Assembly (NCBI RefSeq): GCF_017874545.1
Contig: NZ_JAGGLT010000001.1
Location: forward strand, 141,582 to 205,581
DNA: 64,000 bases
From: Thermoanaerobacterium butyriciformans
GTDB lineage: Bacteria > Bacillota > Thermoanaerobacteria > Thermoanaerobacterales > Thermoanaerobacteraceae
Direction: 5' to 3'
The notes under the pieces were generated by a model that was not told the DNA's origin, did not search any database, and was given only the letters and a program-made list of their open reading frames with translations. This document shows, piece after piece, positions 52,080 through 60,412 of this stretch (the first letter of the stretch is position 1; the number at the start of each line of letters is the position of its first letter). A program made the translations under genes and the position numbers.

Positions 52080-54868
52080 TAAATATATCTAATTCGTTAA
52101 CTGATGAAGGCATCAAAATTGTTTGTAATGTTCAACAGAGAAAAAATATATTTGAAATAAAAATACCGCTTTTTTTAAATCCAGTAGAATACTTTAAAAA
52201 CATTTCAACTAAAGAATTGGAAAAATTAAATGTACTTGAAGACTTATGGCAGCAAGGTATTTTACAGGATAAAGATAACTCATACATTATACCTTATGAA
52301 TTTTTATACAATATTGATGAAGAAAAGAGGCGTATACTTAGTCTTCCCATTGAAGATAATGCTATTAAAGTTCATATAAAGGCGAGAGGAATTTTTGGGA
52401 GTAATGATTTTAAGTTGATACCAGAGGTATACATAAAAGATGAGAAGATGGGGCCTTTGGATAGAAGGATTAATAATATAATATTACACAAAGGCTGTAT
52501 GTATTTAATACCATTAAATCTCTATAGCCTTTTACAAGAAATAGACGCGTATAATCCGACTGATGATCCTATTTCCCAAGCAAAGATAGTTGCAAAGGTT
52601 AAATATAAAGCTAAGACAGCTAATGTGACTTTTGATAGATTTTTAGAAAGCGAAGAAGTTTATTATTCTGAAAAATTGGATGTAGATATAATCAAGCATG
52701 ATGATGATCACCTTCAGATTGTACCTGTTTTAGGGGATGAAATTGATAGCCTATTAAAGGACAGTAAAGACAAGGTGTTAAAACAGTACAATACTCTATA
52801 CGGTGATGGTATAAAAAGGAAAAGAATTTTTTTCGAAGATGAGGTTCTTAAGAATTATAATAAAATCGTTAATCGAGGACATCTTAGAGGATCTGAGATT
52901 CCTAAGTTTCTGACTGATCCATATTCAATTTTGCCTGAAGATATAGATTTGTCTAATTTCAGCAAGCGAGTGAAGGAATTAGGTCTTAAGGTATACAGGG
53001 CTAATCCGTACATAAATATAAAAAAGGATAAAGATTCCGGATGGTTTGATTTTGAAGTGGGAGGAATCATACATGAAGATGTAGGCTCTTTTGATGAAGA
53101 TGTTGATAATGTACAGGAGTATGGATTAACAGGTGATGATAAGATAGATGCTCTTGAATACAGTCAGTTGGTCCAAAAGGCAATTGAAACTGGAGAAGAT
53201 TATGTAAATTATAAGGGCAAGTGGATAAAGATTGATATAGAGCAGGCAAATAAGTTTTTAAATATAGCTAATAATGAATCATTTTCAAAGGTGCAAAAAA
53301 TAGATATTACCAGATTGCCTTATGTCTTAAAAATATACGAAAATTTAGATGATCTGGAATACAACGAGACTGCATTAAATTTAAAAAAACAATTTATAGG
53401 TGATTTTAGCACAAGAGATTTTACATATCCTATGTATTTGAAGAATTGTCATCTGTATGAACATCAAAAAGAAGGATTTTTATGGTTTAAGGGCTTATAC
53501 GAAAATCACCTTGGCGGGTTGCTTGCTGATGATATGGGCTTAGGCAAAACTTTACAAGTAATTAGTTTTTTATGTTATCTAAAAGAATGTAATGAACTAA
53601 AACCTACATTAATCATAGCTCCATATACTTTGTTAAATGTTTGGGAAAACGAGATACGAAAGTTTTCTGCAATTACTTCTATATATAGGCATTCTGGCTA
53701 TCAAAGATATAAAACACCTGAGATACTTAAGAATTATGAAATTATATTGACGACTTATGAGACGCTTGTCAGAGATCAGCTGTTGTTGGGGCAAATAGAT
53801 TGGAAGGCTATTGTTTGCGATGAAGCCCAAAGAATAAAAAACAGCACAACTTTGACTACTTCAGCTGTCAAAGCCTTAAAGGCCAAAATCAAAATAGCCA
53901 TGACTGGCACTCCAGTAGAAAATAACCTTGGTGAGCTATGGTGTATAATGGATTATGTTCAACCTGGCCTTTTATCAAGTTACCATGATTTCAGAAGAAC
54001 ATATCAGATACCTATAGAGGATGCTATAGGCAATAAAAATGAAGAATATTTAGCAATAAAAAACAAGCTATTAAATAGGATAAGACCTGTGTACCTAAGG
54101 AGAATAAAAGATGGTATTTTATCACTTCCTGCTAAGAATGAGATTTTTCCTGAAGTAGAACTTACGACTTTTCAGGAGAAACTATATTGTCAGTTGATAG
54201 AAAATTATAAAAATAACGAAAAAAAGGAATCGCCCCTTGGTGTCCTGCAAAAGTTAATGGAATTGTGTGCACATCCACGCCTTATACAAGATGACGGAGA
54301 TGGGGATACCTATAAGTTTATAAATGAGTCTGGAAAACTTCAACGCCTAATAGAGATTATAAATGAAATAAAACTAAAGGGCGAAAAAGCGGTAATATTT
54401 ACCCATTATATAAAAATGCAGACGATATTGAGAAAAGTTATCATGGATGTTTTCGGAATAAATTGCCTTGTAATAAATGGTAACATCAAAGGCGATAGGA
54501 TGAGCGTTATTGATAAGTTCAGAAAATCTCCGGGATTTAATATTATTATACTTTCTACAAGAGCTGCTGGCGTAGGCATTACTATAACAGAGGCTAACAA
54601 TGTTATTCATTATACGAGAGATTGGAATCCAGCTGTTGAAAAACAGGCGACAGATAGAGTTTACCGAATAGGCCAGACTCGTGAGGTAAACATATATTAC
54701 CCTATATGTACAAGCAGCAGAGGAAAAACAGTAGAAGAACGTTTAAATGAGGTGTTGCAAAAAAAGATTCAACTTCTTAATGAAGTGATTATACCATCGA
54801 GATACCTGAATATAGAAGAAGAAAATTACGATTATCTGTTGCAAGATTTTTCCGCTTGGTCTATGTAA
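52076..54868 (+). CDS. zorD: Zorya protein ZorD (SNF2-type helicase)
   Basis: A 930-aa protein: an N-terminal region of about 450 residues without a recognised domain, then a SNF2 motor with motif I LLADDMGLGKTLQVISF (about 485), motif II CDEAQRIKN, motif III MTGTPVENN, and C-lobe motifs STRAAGVGITITEANNVI and QATDRVYRIGQTREV. It acts on phage DNA in type I Zorya. TTG start overlapping the zorC stop (TTGA). Confidence 0.93.
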   Translation: MINISNSLTDEGIKIVCNVQQRKNIFEIKIPLFLNPVEYFKNISTKELEKLNVLEDLWQQGILQDKDNSYIIPYEFLYNIDEEKRRILSLPIEDNAIKVHIKARGIFGSNDFKLIPEVYIKDEKMGPLDRRINNIILHKGCMYLIPLNLYSLLQEIDAYNPTDDPISQAKIVAKVKYKAKTANVTFDRFLESEEVYYSEKLDVDIIKHDDDHLQIVPVLGDEIDSLLKDSKDKVLKQYNTLYGDGIKRKRIFFEDEVLKNYNKIVNRGHLRGSEIPKFLTDPYSILPEDIDLSNFSKRVKELGLKVYRANPYINIKKDKDSGWFDFEVGGIIHEDVGSFDEDVDNVQEYGLTGDDKIDALEYSQLVQKAIETGEDYVNYKGKWIKIDIEQANKFLNIANNESFSKVQKIDITRLPYVLKIYENLDDLEYNETALNLKKQFIGDFSTRDFTYPMYLKNCHLYEHQKEGFLWFKGLYENHLGGLLADDMGLGKTLQVISFLCYLKECNELKPTLIIAPYTLLNVWENEIRKFSAITSIYRHSGYQRYKTPEILKNYEIILTTYETLVRDQLLLGQIDWKAIVCDEAQRIKNSTTLTTSAVKALKAKIKIAMTGTPVENNLGELWCIMDYVQPGLLSSYHDFRRTYQIPIEDAIGNKNEEYLAIKNKLLNRIRPVYLRRIKDGILSLPAKNEIFPEVELTTFQEKLYCQLIENYKNNEKKESPLGVLQKLMELCAHPRLIQDDGDGDTYKFINESGKLQRLIEIINEIKLKGEKAVIFTHYIKMQTILRKVIMDVFGINCLVINGNIKGDRMSVIDKFRKSPGFNIIILSTRAAGVGITITEANNVIHYTRDWNPAVEKQATDRVYRIGQTREVNIYYPICTSSRGKTVEERLNEVLQKKIQLLNEVIIPSRYLNIEEENYDYLLQDFSAWSM

Positions 54869-55007
54869 CTTGTTTTGACAAAAAACTTTGAGGTGAGAAT
54901 TTTACAAATACACATTTAAGGTCAAATATATGTTTCCAATGTCAAAATATAAAAATAATTAAAGCAAAAGCAAATGAGATAGATTTAAAGAGTAAGGGAG
55001 TGATATA

Positions 55008-55778
55008 GTGAATATAGATATTGATGAAATATTAAGTCCTAAGATTAAAAAACATTGTTTACCTTTGTATTTGGAAGGCCATTATGATTGTGCATCACAT
55101 AAGGCGATGGTTTTGGTTGAATTAGCATTAAAAGAAAAAGCAAGAATTACCGGTGATGATAGTAAAAAATTATATGGAATAACATTGATAAAAGAATTAT
55201 TTTCTGAAAACAAAGGAGGAAAGCAGAAAAAAACTATACCTTTAAAATTAAGAGTCCCGTTAGGGGATGAACAGCAAGAAAATGCTAAACGTATGTTTAG
55301 TGGTGTATTTGCATATTACAGAAATTATTGTGCACACGATGGAAGAAAAATAACAAGAGAAATATGCTTGAGAATTATGATAATTGCAAGTGAATTATTA
55401 GATTTGATTGATGCTTCATCACTTAGTTATGAAGATATTGGCGGTATAGATGGAATACTTAAATTTGGTGACTTTGAAAATAGATTAGTTTTATACAATT
55501 TACTAAAATTTCTCGAAAATACTTGGGTATTAGATAGTGACATTAATTCATTTTATGAAGACTTATATGAAAATGGTTTTACAGATTCACAATTTAAACT
55601 ATTGACTGAACTTGATTTAGTCCGTTATGTAATTAATGATAATAATTATGATTTTGATACAGGTGATTTTATTGGAATAGGAAATTTTGAGTTAACTGAT
55701 TCTGGTAAAAAAGTTTTAAGAAATATAGAAATTATTGAAAAGTTAAATCAAAATAAACACAAGAATATAAGTGGATGA
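55008..55778 (+). CDS. HEPN-like TIGR02391-family protein
   Basis: A 256-aa protein. The first half has KHCLPLYLEGHYDCASHKAM and RMFSGVFAYYRNYCAHDGRKIT, the latter with the R-N-x3-H motif of HEPN ribonucleases as in TIGR02391 (Ymh) proteins. The second half is a separate helical domain ending in a winged-helix-like part (FELTDSGKKVLRNIEIIE). GTG start, AGGGAG upstream. It is 139 bp after zorD, thus probably an independent cassette in the island; abortive-infection role inferred. Confidence 0.78.
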   Translation: MNIDIDEILSPKIKKHCLPLYLEGHYDCASHKAMVLVELALKEKARITGDDSKKLYGITLIKELFSENKGGKQKKTIPLKLRVPLGDEQQENAKRMFSGVFAYYRNYCAHDGRKITREICLRIMIIASELLDLIDASSLSYEDIGGIDGILKFGDFENRLVLYNLLKFLENTWVLDSDINSFYEDLYENGFTDSQFKLLTELDLVRYVINDNNYDFDTGDFIGIGNFELTDSGKKVLRNIEIIEKLNQNKHKNISG

Positions 55779-55884
55779 TTCTGTATGATGAGCAAAGTTC
55801 GGATGTTAATTATGAATTATGAAAGGCTTGATATATCATAATGATTTAGTGAAATAAAACGATATAATAGTGAGGAATACCATT

Positions 55885-57147
55885 ATGAAAAAATATTTTA
55901 GAGATCCAATATATAATTTTATTATAATTAGCGAAAATTGGATCTTAGATTTGATAAATAGTAAAGAGTTTCAAAGATTAAAACAGGTAAAGCAACTTGG
56001 AACATCAGAGGTTACATATTACGGTGCCAATCATACTAGATTTTCGCATTCTATAGGTACTATGTATCTAATGGATAAAGCGCTAGCACAATTAAAAAAT
56101 GTAATCAATATAGATGAAGAGACGAGGAAAATAGGATTAGCTGCGGCTTTATTACATGATATTGGTCATGGACCATTTTCTCATGTATTTGAGAAAGTAA
56201 TGAGTACGAATCATGAACAATGGACGATTGACATTATACTTGGTGATACTGAGGTAAATAGGATATTAAGAGCCGTTAATATTGATTTTCCTCAAAAGGT
56301 TGCTGAAGTAATTAAAAAAGAGTATGAGCATAAATTTGTTAGTTATTTGTTATCAAGCCAATTGGATGTAGATAGAATGGATTATTTATTGCGGGATAGT
56401 TATTATGTAGGTGTAAAGTATGGGCTATTTGATGTAGATATGATTATAAAATCTATGTTAGTGTGTGATGACAATATAGTTATAGATTATAAGGGATTGT
56501 ATGCAGTAGAGCAATATGTACTTGCTAGACATTATATGTATTGGCAGGTATACTACCATAAAACTACAAGAGGATATGAATTGTTGCTGCAAAATATTTT
56601 AAAAAGAGCAAAATACTTATATGAGCAAAATTTACTGGATATTAAAATAGATTTATTGATTCCCGTTTTTAAAAATGAGAAAATAAATGTAGAAGAATAT
56701 ATACAATTGAACGATAGTGTTATTTTATATGCGATATTATCATGGAAAAATTCACGAGATAAGATATTAAGAGATTTATGCTGTAAATATTTGTATAGAG
56801 ATTTATATAAGGCCTATGAAATTGAACAATCTTTTCCTTTCAGTCTGGATGCAATAAAAGAAATACTAAAAAATCAAAATATGGATGCTGATTATTATCT
56901 TGCACTTGATAGACCTAGTAATGTGATATATGATTATTATGTTGAAGGTGAGGAAGGAGAAAAGCCACCTATATTAATTAATAGTATGGGCAAAAATAAA
57001 TCTATTACTAGATTTTCTGAATCAATAAAAGCTATATCAGGCAGCCAAAAGATTAAATATTATCTGTATTTTCCGAGATATAATTATGAGGGCGTAAATA
57101 TAAGTGATGATATAATTAAATATTTGGAGGAGTTAAAAAATGAGTGA
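55885..57147 (+). CDS. HD-superfamily phosphohydrolase (YwfO/SAMHD1-like)
   Basis: A 420-aa HD enzyme: FRDPIYNFI start, HTRFSHSIGTMYLMDKAL, metal ligands in AALLHDIGHGPFSHVFEK, and SSQLDVDRMDYLLRDSYYVG, the order of the dNTPase/YwfO group. The likely substrate is a (d)NTP or signalling nucleotide. GAGG is 9 nt before ATG 55885. It overlaps the next gene by 8 bp, a pairing also known for ywfO-ywgA in Bacillus subtilis. Confidence 0.9.
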   Translation: MKKYFRDPIYNFIIISENWILDLINSKEFQRLKQVKQLGTSEVTYYGANHTRFSHSIGTMYLMDKALAQLKNVINIDEETRKIGLAAALLHDIGHGPFSHVFEKVMSTNHEQWTIDIILGDTEVNRILRAVNIDFPQKVAEVIKKEYEHKFVSYLLSSQLDVDRMDYLLRDSYYVGVKYGLFDVDMIIKSMLVCDDNIVIDYKGLYAVEQYVLARHYMYWQVYYHKTTRGYELLLQNILKRAKYLYEQNLLDIKIDLLIPVFKNEKINVEEYIQLNDSVILYAILSWKNSRDKILRDLCCKYLYRDLYKAYEIEQSFPFSLDAIKEILKNQNMDADYYLALDRPSNVIYDYYVEGEEGEKPPILINSMGKNKSITRFSESIKAISGSQKIKYYLYFPRYNYEGVNISDDIIKYLEELKNE

Positions 57148-57664
57148 TACATTGAATGAATATGCTAATATTATTGAGCTGTTAAATATCGCCGGAGAAA
57201 TTGATGGACGTAAAAAGATTCAAAAAATAGTTTATATACTAAAAAGCTTAGGAGCAAATTTTGTGGAGAATTTTTATTTTCATTATTATGGTCCATATTC
57301 GGATACTTTGACAATTGAGTTGGAAGAGCTTAAGACGATGAATATAATTGAGGAAGAGAAAAATGATAGTGGGTTATTTCCAAAGTATAGATATAAATTA
57401 AAAAAAGAAATAGATATACAACATAATCTTGACAAATATAAGGATTTAATTGAAGAACTAAATAATCAAAAATCCAGATTTTTGGAATTGGTTTCAACAA
57501 TTATATATTTTGAACATGAAGGATATCCAAGAGATAAAATTGTTAATAAGATAAAAATCGTAAAATCTGACAAAAATTATACTGATGAGGAGATAGATTC
57601 AGCGTTCAATTTTTTGAAAGTAATACATGACGAATATGGATTTGATGATGAACGAATCAAATGA
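57140..57664 (+). CDS. YwgA/Panacea(SocA)-like protein
   Basis: A 174-aa helical protein: DGRKKIQKIVYILKSLGANF then FYFHYYGPYSDTLTIELEEL, the K-x-Q-K-x-x-Y-x-x...Y-x-x-YGPYS pattern shared by YwgA and SocA/Panacea antitoxin-like domains. Ribosome site GGAGGAG at 7 nt. Translationally coupled to the HD enzyme, which it may control. Confidence 0.82.
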   Translation: MSDTLNEYANIIELLNIAGEIDGRKKIQKIVYILKSLGANFVENFYFHYYGPYSDTLTIELEELKTMNIIEEEKNDSGLFPKYRYKLKKEIDIQHNLDKYKDLIEELNNQKSRFLELVSTIIYFEHEGYPRDKIVNKIKIVKSDKNYTDEEIDSAFNFLKVIHDEYGFDDERIK

Positions 57665-57800
57665 ATTTATAAAAGAATATCTACTCAACGTGGTTTTAAA
57701 ACACTAAAATTATAAAGACAAATTTTATACGTGTTAACTTTTTAAAATTTATGTGACAAGAATATTGAGTGTATATACTTTAATGGAGTGATTAGAAGAG

Positions 57801-58460
57801 ATGATGGAAGATATTATTAATTATTATAAATATGATTTAGGAATGTATAATTTGATATTGAGATATTACAAAGGTTGGATTTATTATTATATTTCATATA
57901 TTATTGTATCTCTTATTGTTTTATCATCTTTAATTATGAAAAATTATATCATTGTTATACTTATGATTGTTGTTCTTGCTATTATATTTCACTTAATAAA
58001 TTATAATATAAAAAAAGTACTTTTAGAAAAATACAATATTGTATCTAAAAGTTACTTATGGGACTTAAACGAGTTTAACAAGCTAAGGAAAAACATGTTA
58101 AAAAATTACTTAAAAAATTATGGTATATTAACTTCAGATTACAAAAAAATTAAGTTTATTATTAGTTACTTATATAAAGAAAGTAAAAATAGAAGATTTA
58201 AAGGCTATGTCACACCAGGATTATTATTAACATTATCACTACCAGCATGGGCAGAAGTTTTAAAGTGGATATTTAAAAATTTAAATACGTTTTATGATGT
58301 CATAAGTATTTTCGCTATAATATTATTTGTGTTAGCAATATTTACATTTATTGTTTATGGGTTTAAAACGATAATTATAGATGATTTTTTAAATAGGGAA
58401 AGTAAAAGGTTATTAGATTTAGCTAATTTTATACAAGAAATTGTAATTTTCGATATTTAA
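57801..58460 (+). CDS. Unknown four-helix membrane protein
   Basis: A 219-aa protein with two hydrophobic hairpins: YYYISYIIVSLIVLSSLIM with IVILMIVVLAIIFHLI near 30-70, and TPGLLLTLSLPAWAEVL with VISIFAIILFVLAIFTFIV near 135-190. A basic, cytoplasmic loop of about 60 residues lies between. No family recognised; it recalls membrane effectors of defence systems but lacks a diagnostic motif. A TATACT box lies 21 nt upstream. Confidence 0.65.
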   Translation: MMEDIINYYKYDLGMYNLILRYYKGWIYYYISYIIVSLIVLSSLIMKNYIIVILMIVVLAIIFHLINYNIKKVLLEKYNIVSKSYLWDLNEFNKLRKNMLKNYLKNYGILTSDYKKIKFIISYLYKESKNRRFKGYVTPGLLLTLSLPAWAEVLKWIFKNLNTFYDVISIFAIILFVLAIFTFIVYGFKTIIIDDFLNRESKRLLDLANFIQEIVIFDI

Positions 58461-58505
58461 ATATAAAGTATACTATAAATTAAAGAAGTTGTTAATTATA
58501 TAAAG

Positions 58506-58571
58506 AAACTATACAAAAAAGATTACTATGGCAATGTCATAAAAGGAAATACTATAAGACAAGCGGTGTAA
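58506..58571 (+). pseudogene. manC: manC remnant 4 (short internal scrap)
   Basis: Reads LYKKDYYGNVIKGNTI, matching RLYEKDDNGNVIKGNVV of the other manC copies (11 of 16 residues identical by eye), then a stop. It lies between the defence block and the IS110 element. Confidence 0.65.
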
Positions 58572-58634
58572 TGTCAAGTAGTATTTTTTGGAATCTTGAA
58601 AAATAAAGACCTTAAAAACTATAAAATCAGTATA

Positions 58635-59740
58635 CTATTTTGCGTGTATCCTTACGCAATTAGCTGCTTCTACAAGATAGTACCTTAAATACTGATTACC
58701 ACATTTAGCTAAAGAGGTATCTTCAGCACTAAAGTTGCCAGATTGATATTTATTCCAAACGAGGCGTGCAAATTTGGCTACAGCACATTCGTTTTTAAAC
58801 CGGTCAACATCGCCAATCTCAGCCACAAGGCCTGCGGCTAGTACATTACCGAAACCTGGAATAGTAGTCAGAGTTTGGCGAAAGCCATTAAGCTGTTTAG
58901 AGATTTCTTTGTCAAGTTTTTTAAGCTGAGACTCAAGAAATCTGATATTTTCAAGAGTCAGGGTCAAAGTCATGCTAACAGTATCGCACATGTCAGGATT
59001 AAGACGATATGCCCTATTAGCAGCAGATTTAAGTGTCTTAGCAATTTCTTCGGGATTTTTTAATCTATTGTTGCCATGGCTCAAGACGAAATTCGCAAGT
59101 TCCTCTACAGGCATAACAGCGAACTCATCAGGAGTAAAAGAATCAAAAACAGAAGTAGATGCTGAGTCAAAGACGTCGCTAAAAGGACAATCTTCCTTGT
59201 ATGAAGAGAACTTGAGATATTAAGGTTCAAAGCTCTGCTCTTTTCACTGGATATAGTTTGTACCAGATGGTATCTAAAACGAGTAAGGCGCTGTAGCGCA
59301 GCATACCTAAAGTCAGGCATAGGAGTAGGGTTTACCCTACCGAATCTGACACAATCAGCAATGATTCTGGCATCAAAATCGTCAGTTTTAGGTAAATAGG
59401 TATAAGCCTTTTTAAAACCCTTGACGACACCTGGATTCATAACAAAGAATTTAGGGTTAAAAGGTGCCAGGTCAGGAGAAGAAGCCAGGTGAAGATGGAG
59501 GTGCCATGCATAATGAGAAGTGGCTTCCATACCAATTTTGACACAGGAAGCATTAATAGCGTTAGCATGAGAAATCACATCAGAGATGATAGAATCAGCA
59601 CCTGTGATATCATTAGAAACCGAAAAAGGCTTCTTAATGAGGTTATTGCCATCTTGATCAATAAAGAAAACAGAATTAGATTGACTGCTAACGTCTCTAC
59701 CGACGAATAAAGTACTGGGCACGTAAATTCCTCCTTTCAT
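58635..59740 (-). pseudogene. IS110-family transposase, frameshifted and 3'-truncated
   Basis: Two overlapping frames make one broken gene. The N-terminal part (59740 down to about 59215) holds the RuvC-like DEDD domain: LFVGRDVSSQSNSVFFID (first Asp), GMEATSHYAWHL (Glu), KTDDFDARIIADCVRFG (Asp pair). The C-terminal part (from about 59220 to 58635) is Transposase_20: LTTIPGFGNVLAAGLVAEIGD, VAKFARLVW, LAKCGNQYLRYYLVEAAN with the usual C-terminal Ser replaced or lost. It stops early at IHAK, where the family normally continues about 40 residues. Confidence 0.88.
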
Positions 59741-59744
59741 TAAA

Positions 59745-60085
59745 AAATTGAGACCAGTACCAGGTTAATCCCTGACAGATTACCGATAAACAGTTTCGCG
59801 ATATCAGAACTATGTCAATACCCATAGGATACATCGTATGGATGCTGAAACATTCTGAAAGATATAACATGGACAGCAAGCGAGTCAGAACTAAACGAGT
59901 AATCCAAGGGGTGCAGTCTTAGGCGAGAAGTACCCTAAAGTAGAGTCTTCAGGGGATTTTCAGAGCGACCCTGAAACCAAATCCTAAAAATAGTTTAACA
60001 GAGACAACCTGAAGAAGAAAGAGGGAATTCGTGTACTACAAATGCAAAATGCAGCGATCCAGCATACATCGCATGGAAAATTATA
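59745..60085 (-). ncRNA. Possible bridge RNA region of the IS110 element
   Basis: About 340 nt of non-coding sequence upstream of the transposase, less AT-rich than its surroundings, with several local complementary stretches. In the IS110 group a bridge RNA is made from this side. Placement follows family knowledge; I cannot fold it or identify the two binding loops. Confidence 0.4.
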
Positions 60086-60086
60086 T

Positions 60087-60162
60087 GTTTGGCGGATGTG
60101 TAGTCAAGCCTAAAATGAACTCACTGCGTTCGGGCTTGACAACCCATCTTCCCAAACATAGA
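60087..60162. repeat. Large nested palindrome
   Basis: ATGTTTGG (about 60088) pairs with CCAAACAT (about 60155-60162). Nested inside are GATG/CATC and GTCAAGCC/GGCTTGAC with a loop of about 20 nt. A separate perfect hairpin ATCAAGT-GGC-ACTTGAT follows at 60190-60206. Neither has a T tract, so they are not ordinary terminators. Confidence 0.6.
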
Positions 60163-60206
60163 TAATAGCTAAGCGATGTTATACATAATATCAAGTGGCA
60201 CTTGAT

Positions 60207-60412
60207 GGATTTAATTATGGCGAATTTAGTAAAACAATATTTAATTATCAAGGTTCAATTAAATTTTGTAATCTTTTTAAAGATCGATCTTTTTGATTGA
60301 TTACAAATCATATTATACGAGGGAAGAAAGAGAAATGGAAAGTTAAATATAGGTAACTCATTCAGTACTTTATTACTGAATTGTTACAACTATATCTTAC
60401 AAGGGAGTAAAA
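60207..60412. other. Non-coding, nothing recognised
   Basis: AT-rich sequence up to the ribosome site (AAGGGAG) of the next gene. No gene or clear promoter seen. Confidence 0.5.

Larger units (their letters stand above)
58600..60180 (-). mobile_element. IS110-family element, inactive (ends uncertain)
   Basis: Extent inferred from the transposase and the conserved-looking non-coding region upstream of it on the minus strand. IS110 elements lack clear terminal inverted repeats, so both limits are approximate. Confidence 0.6.

Noticed and set aside
60087..60162. Palindrome as a normal intrinsic terminator
   Set aside because: Loop too long, no T tract on either strand and no gene ending next to it.
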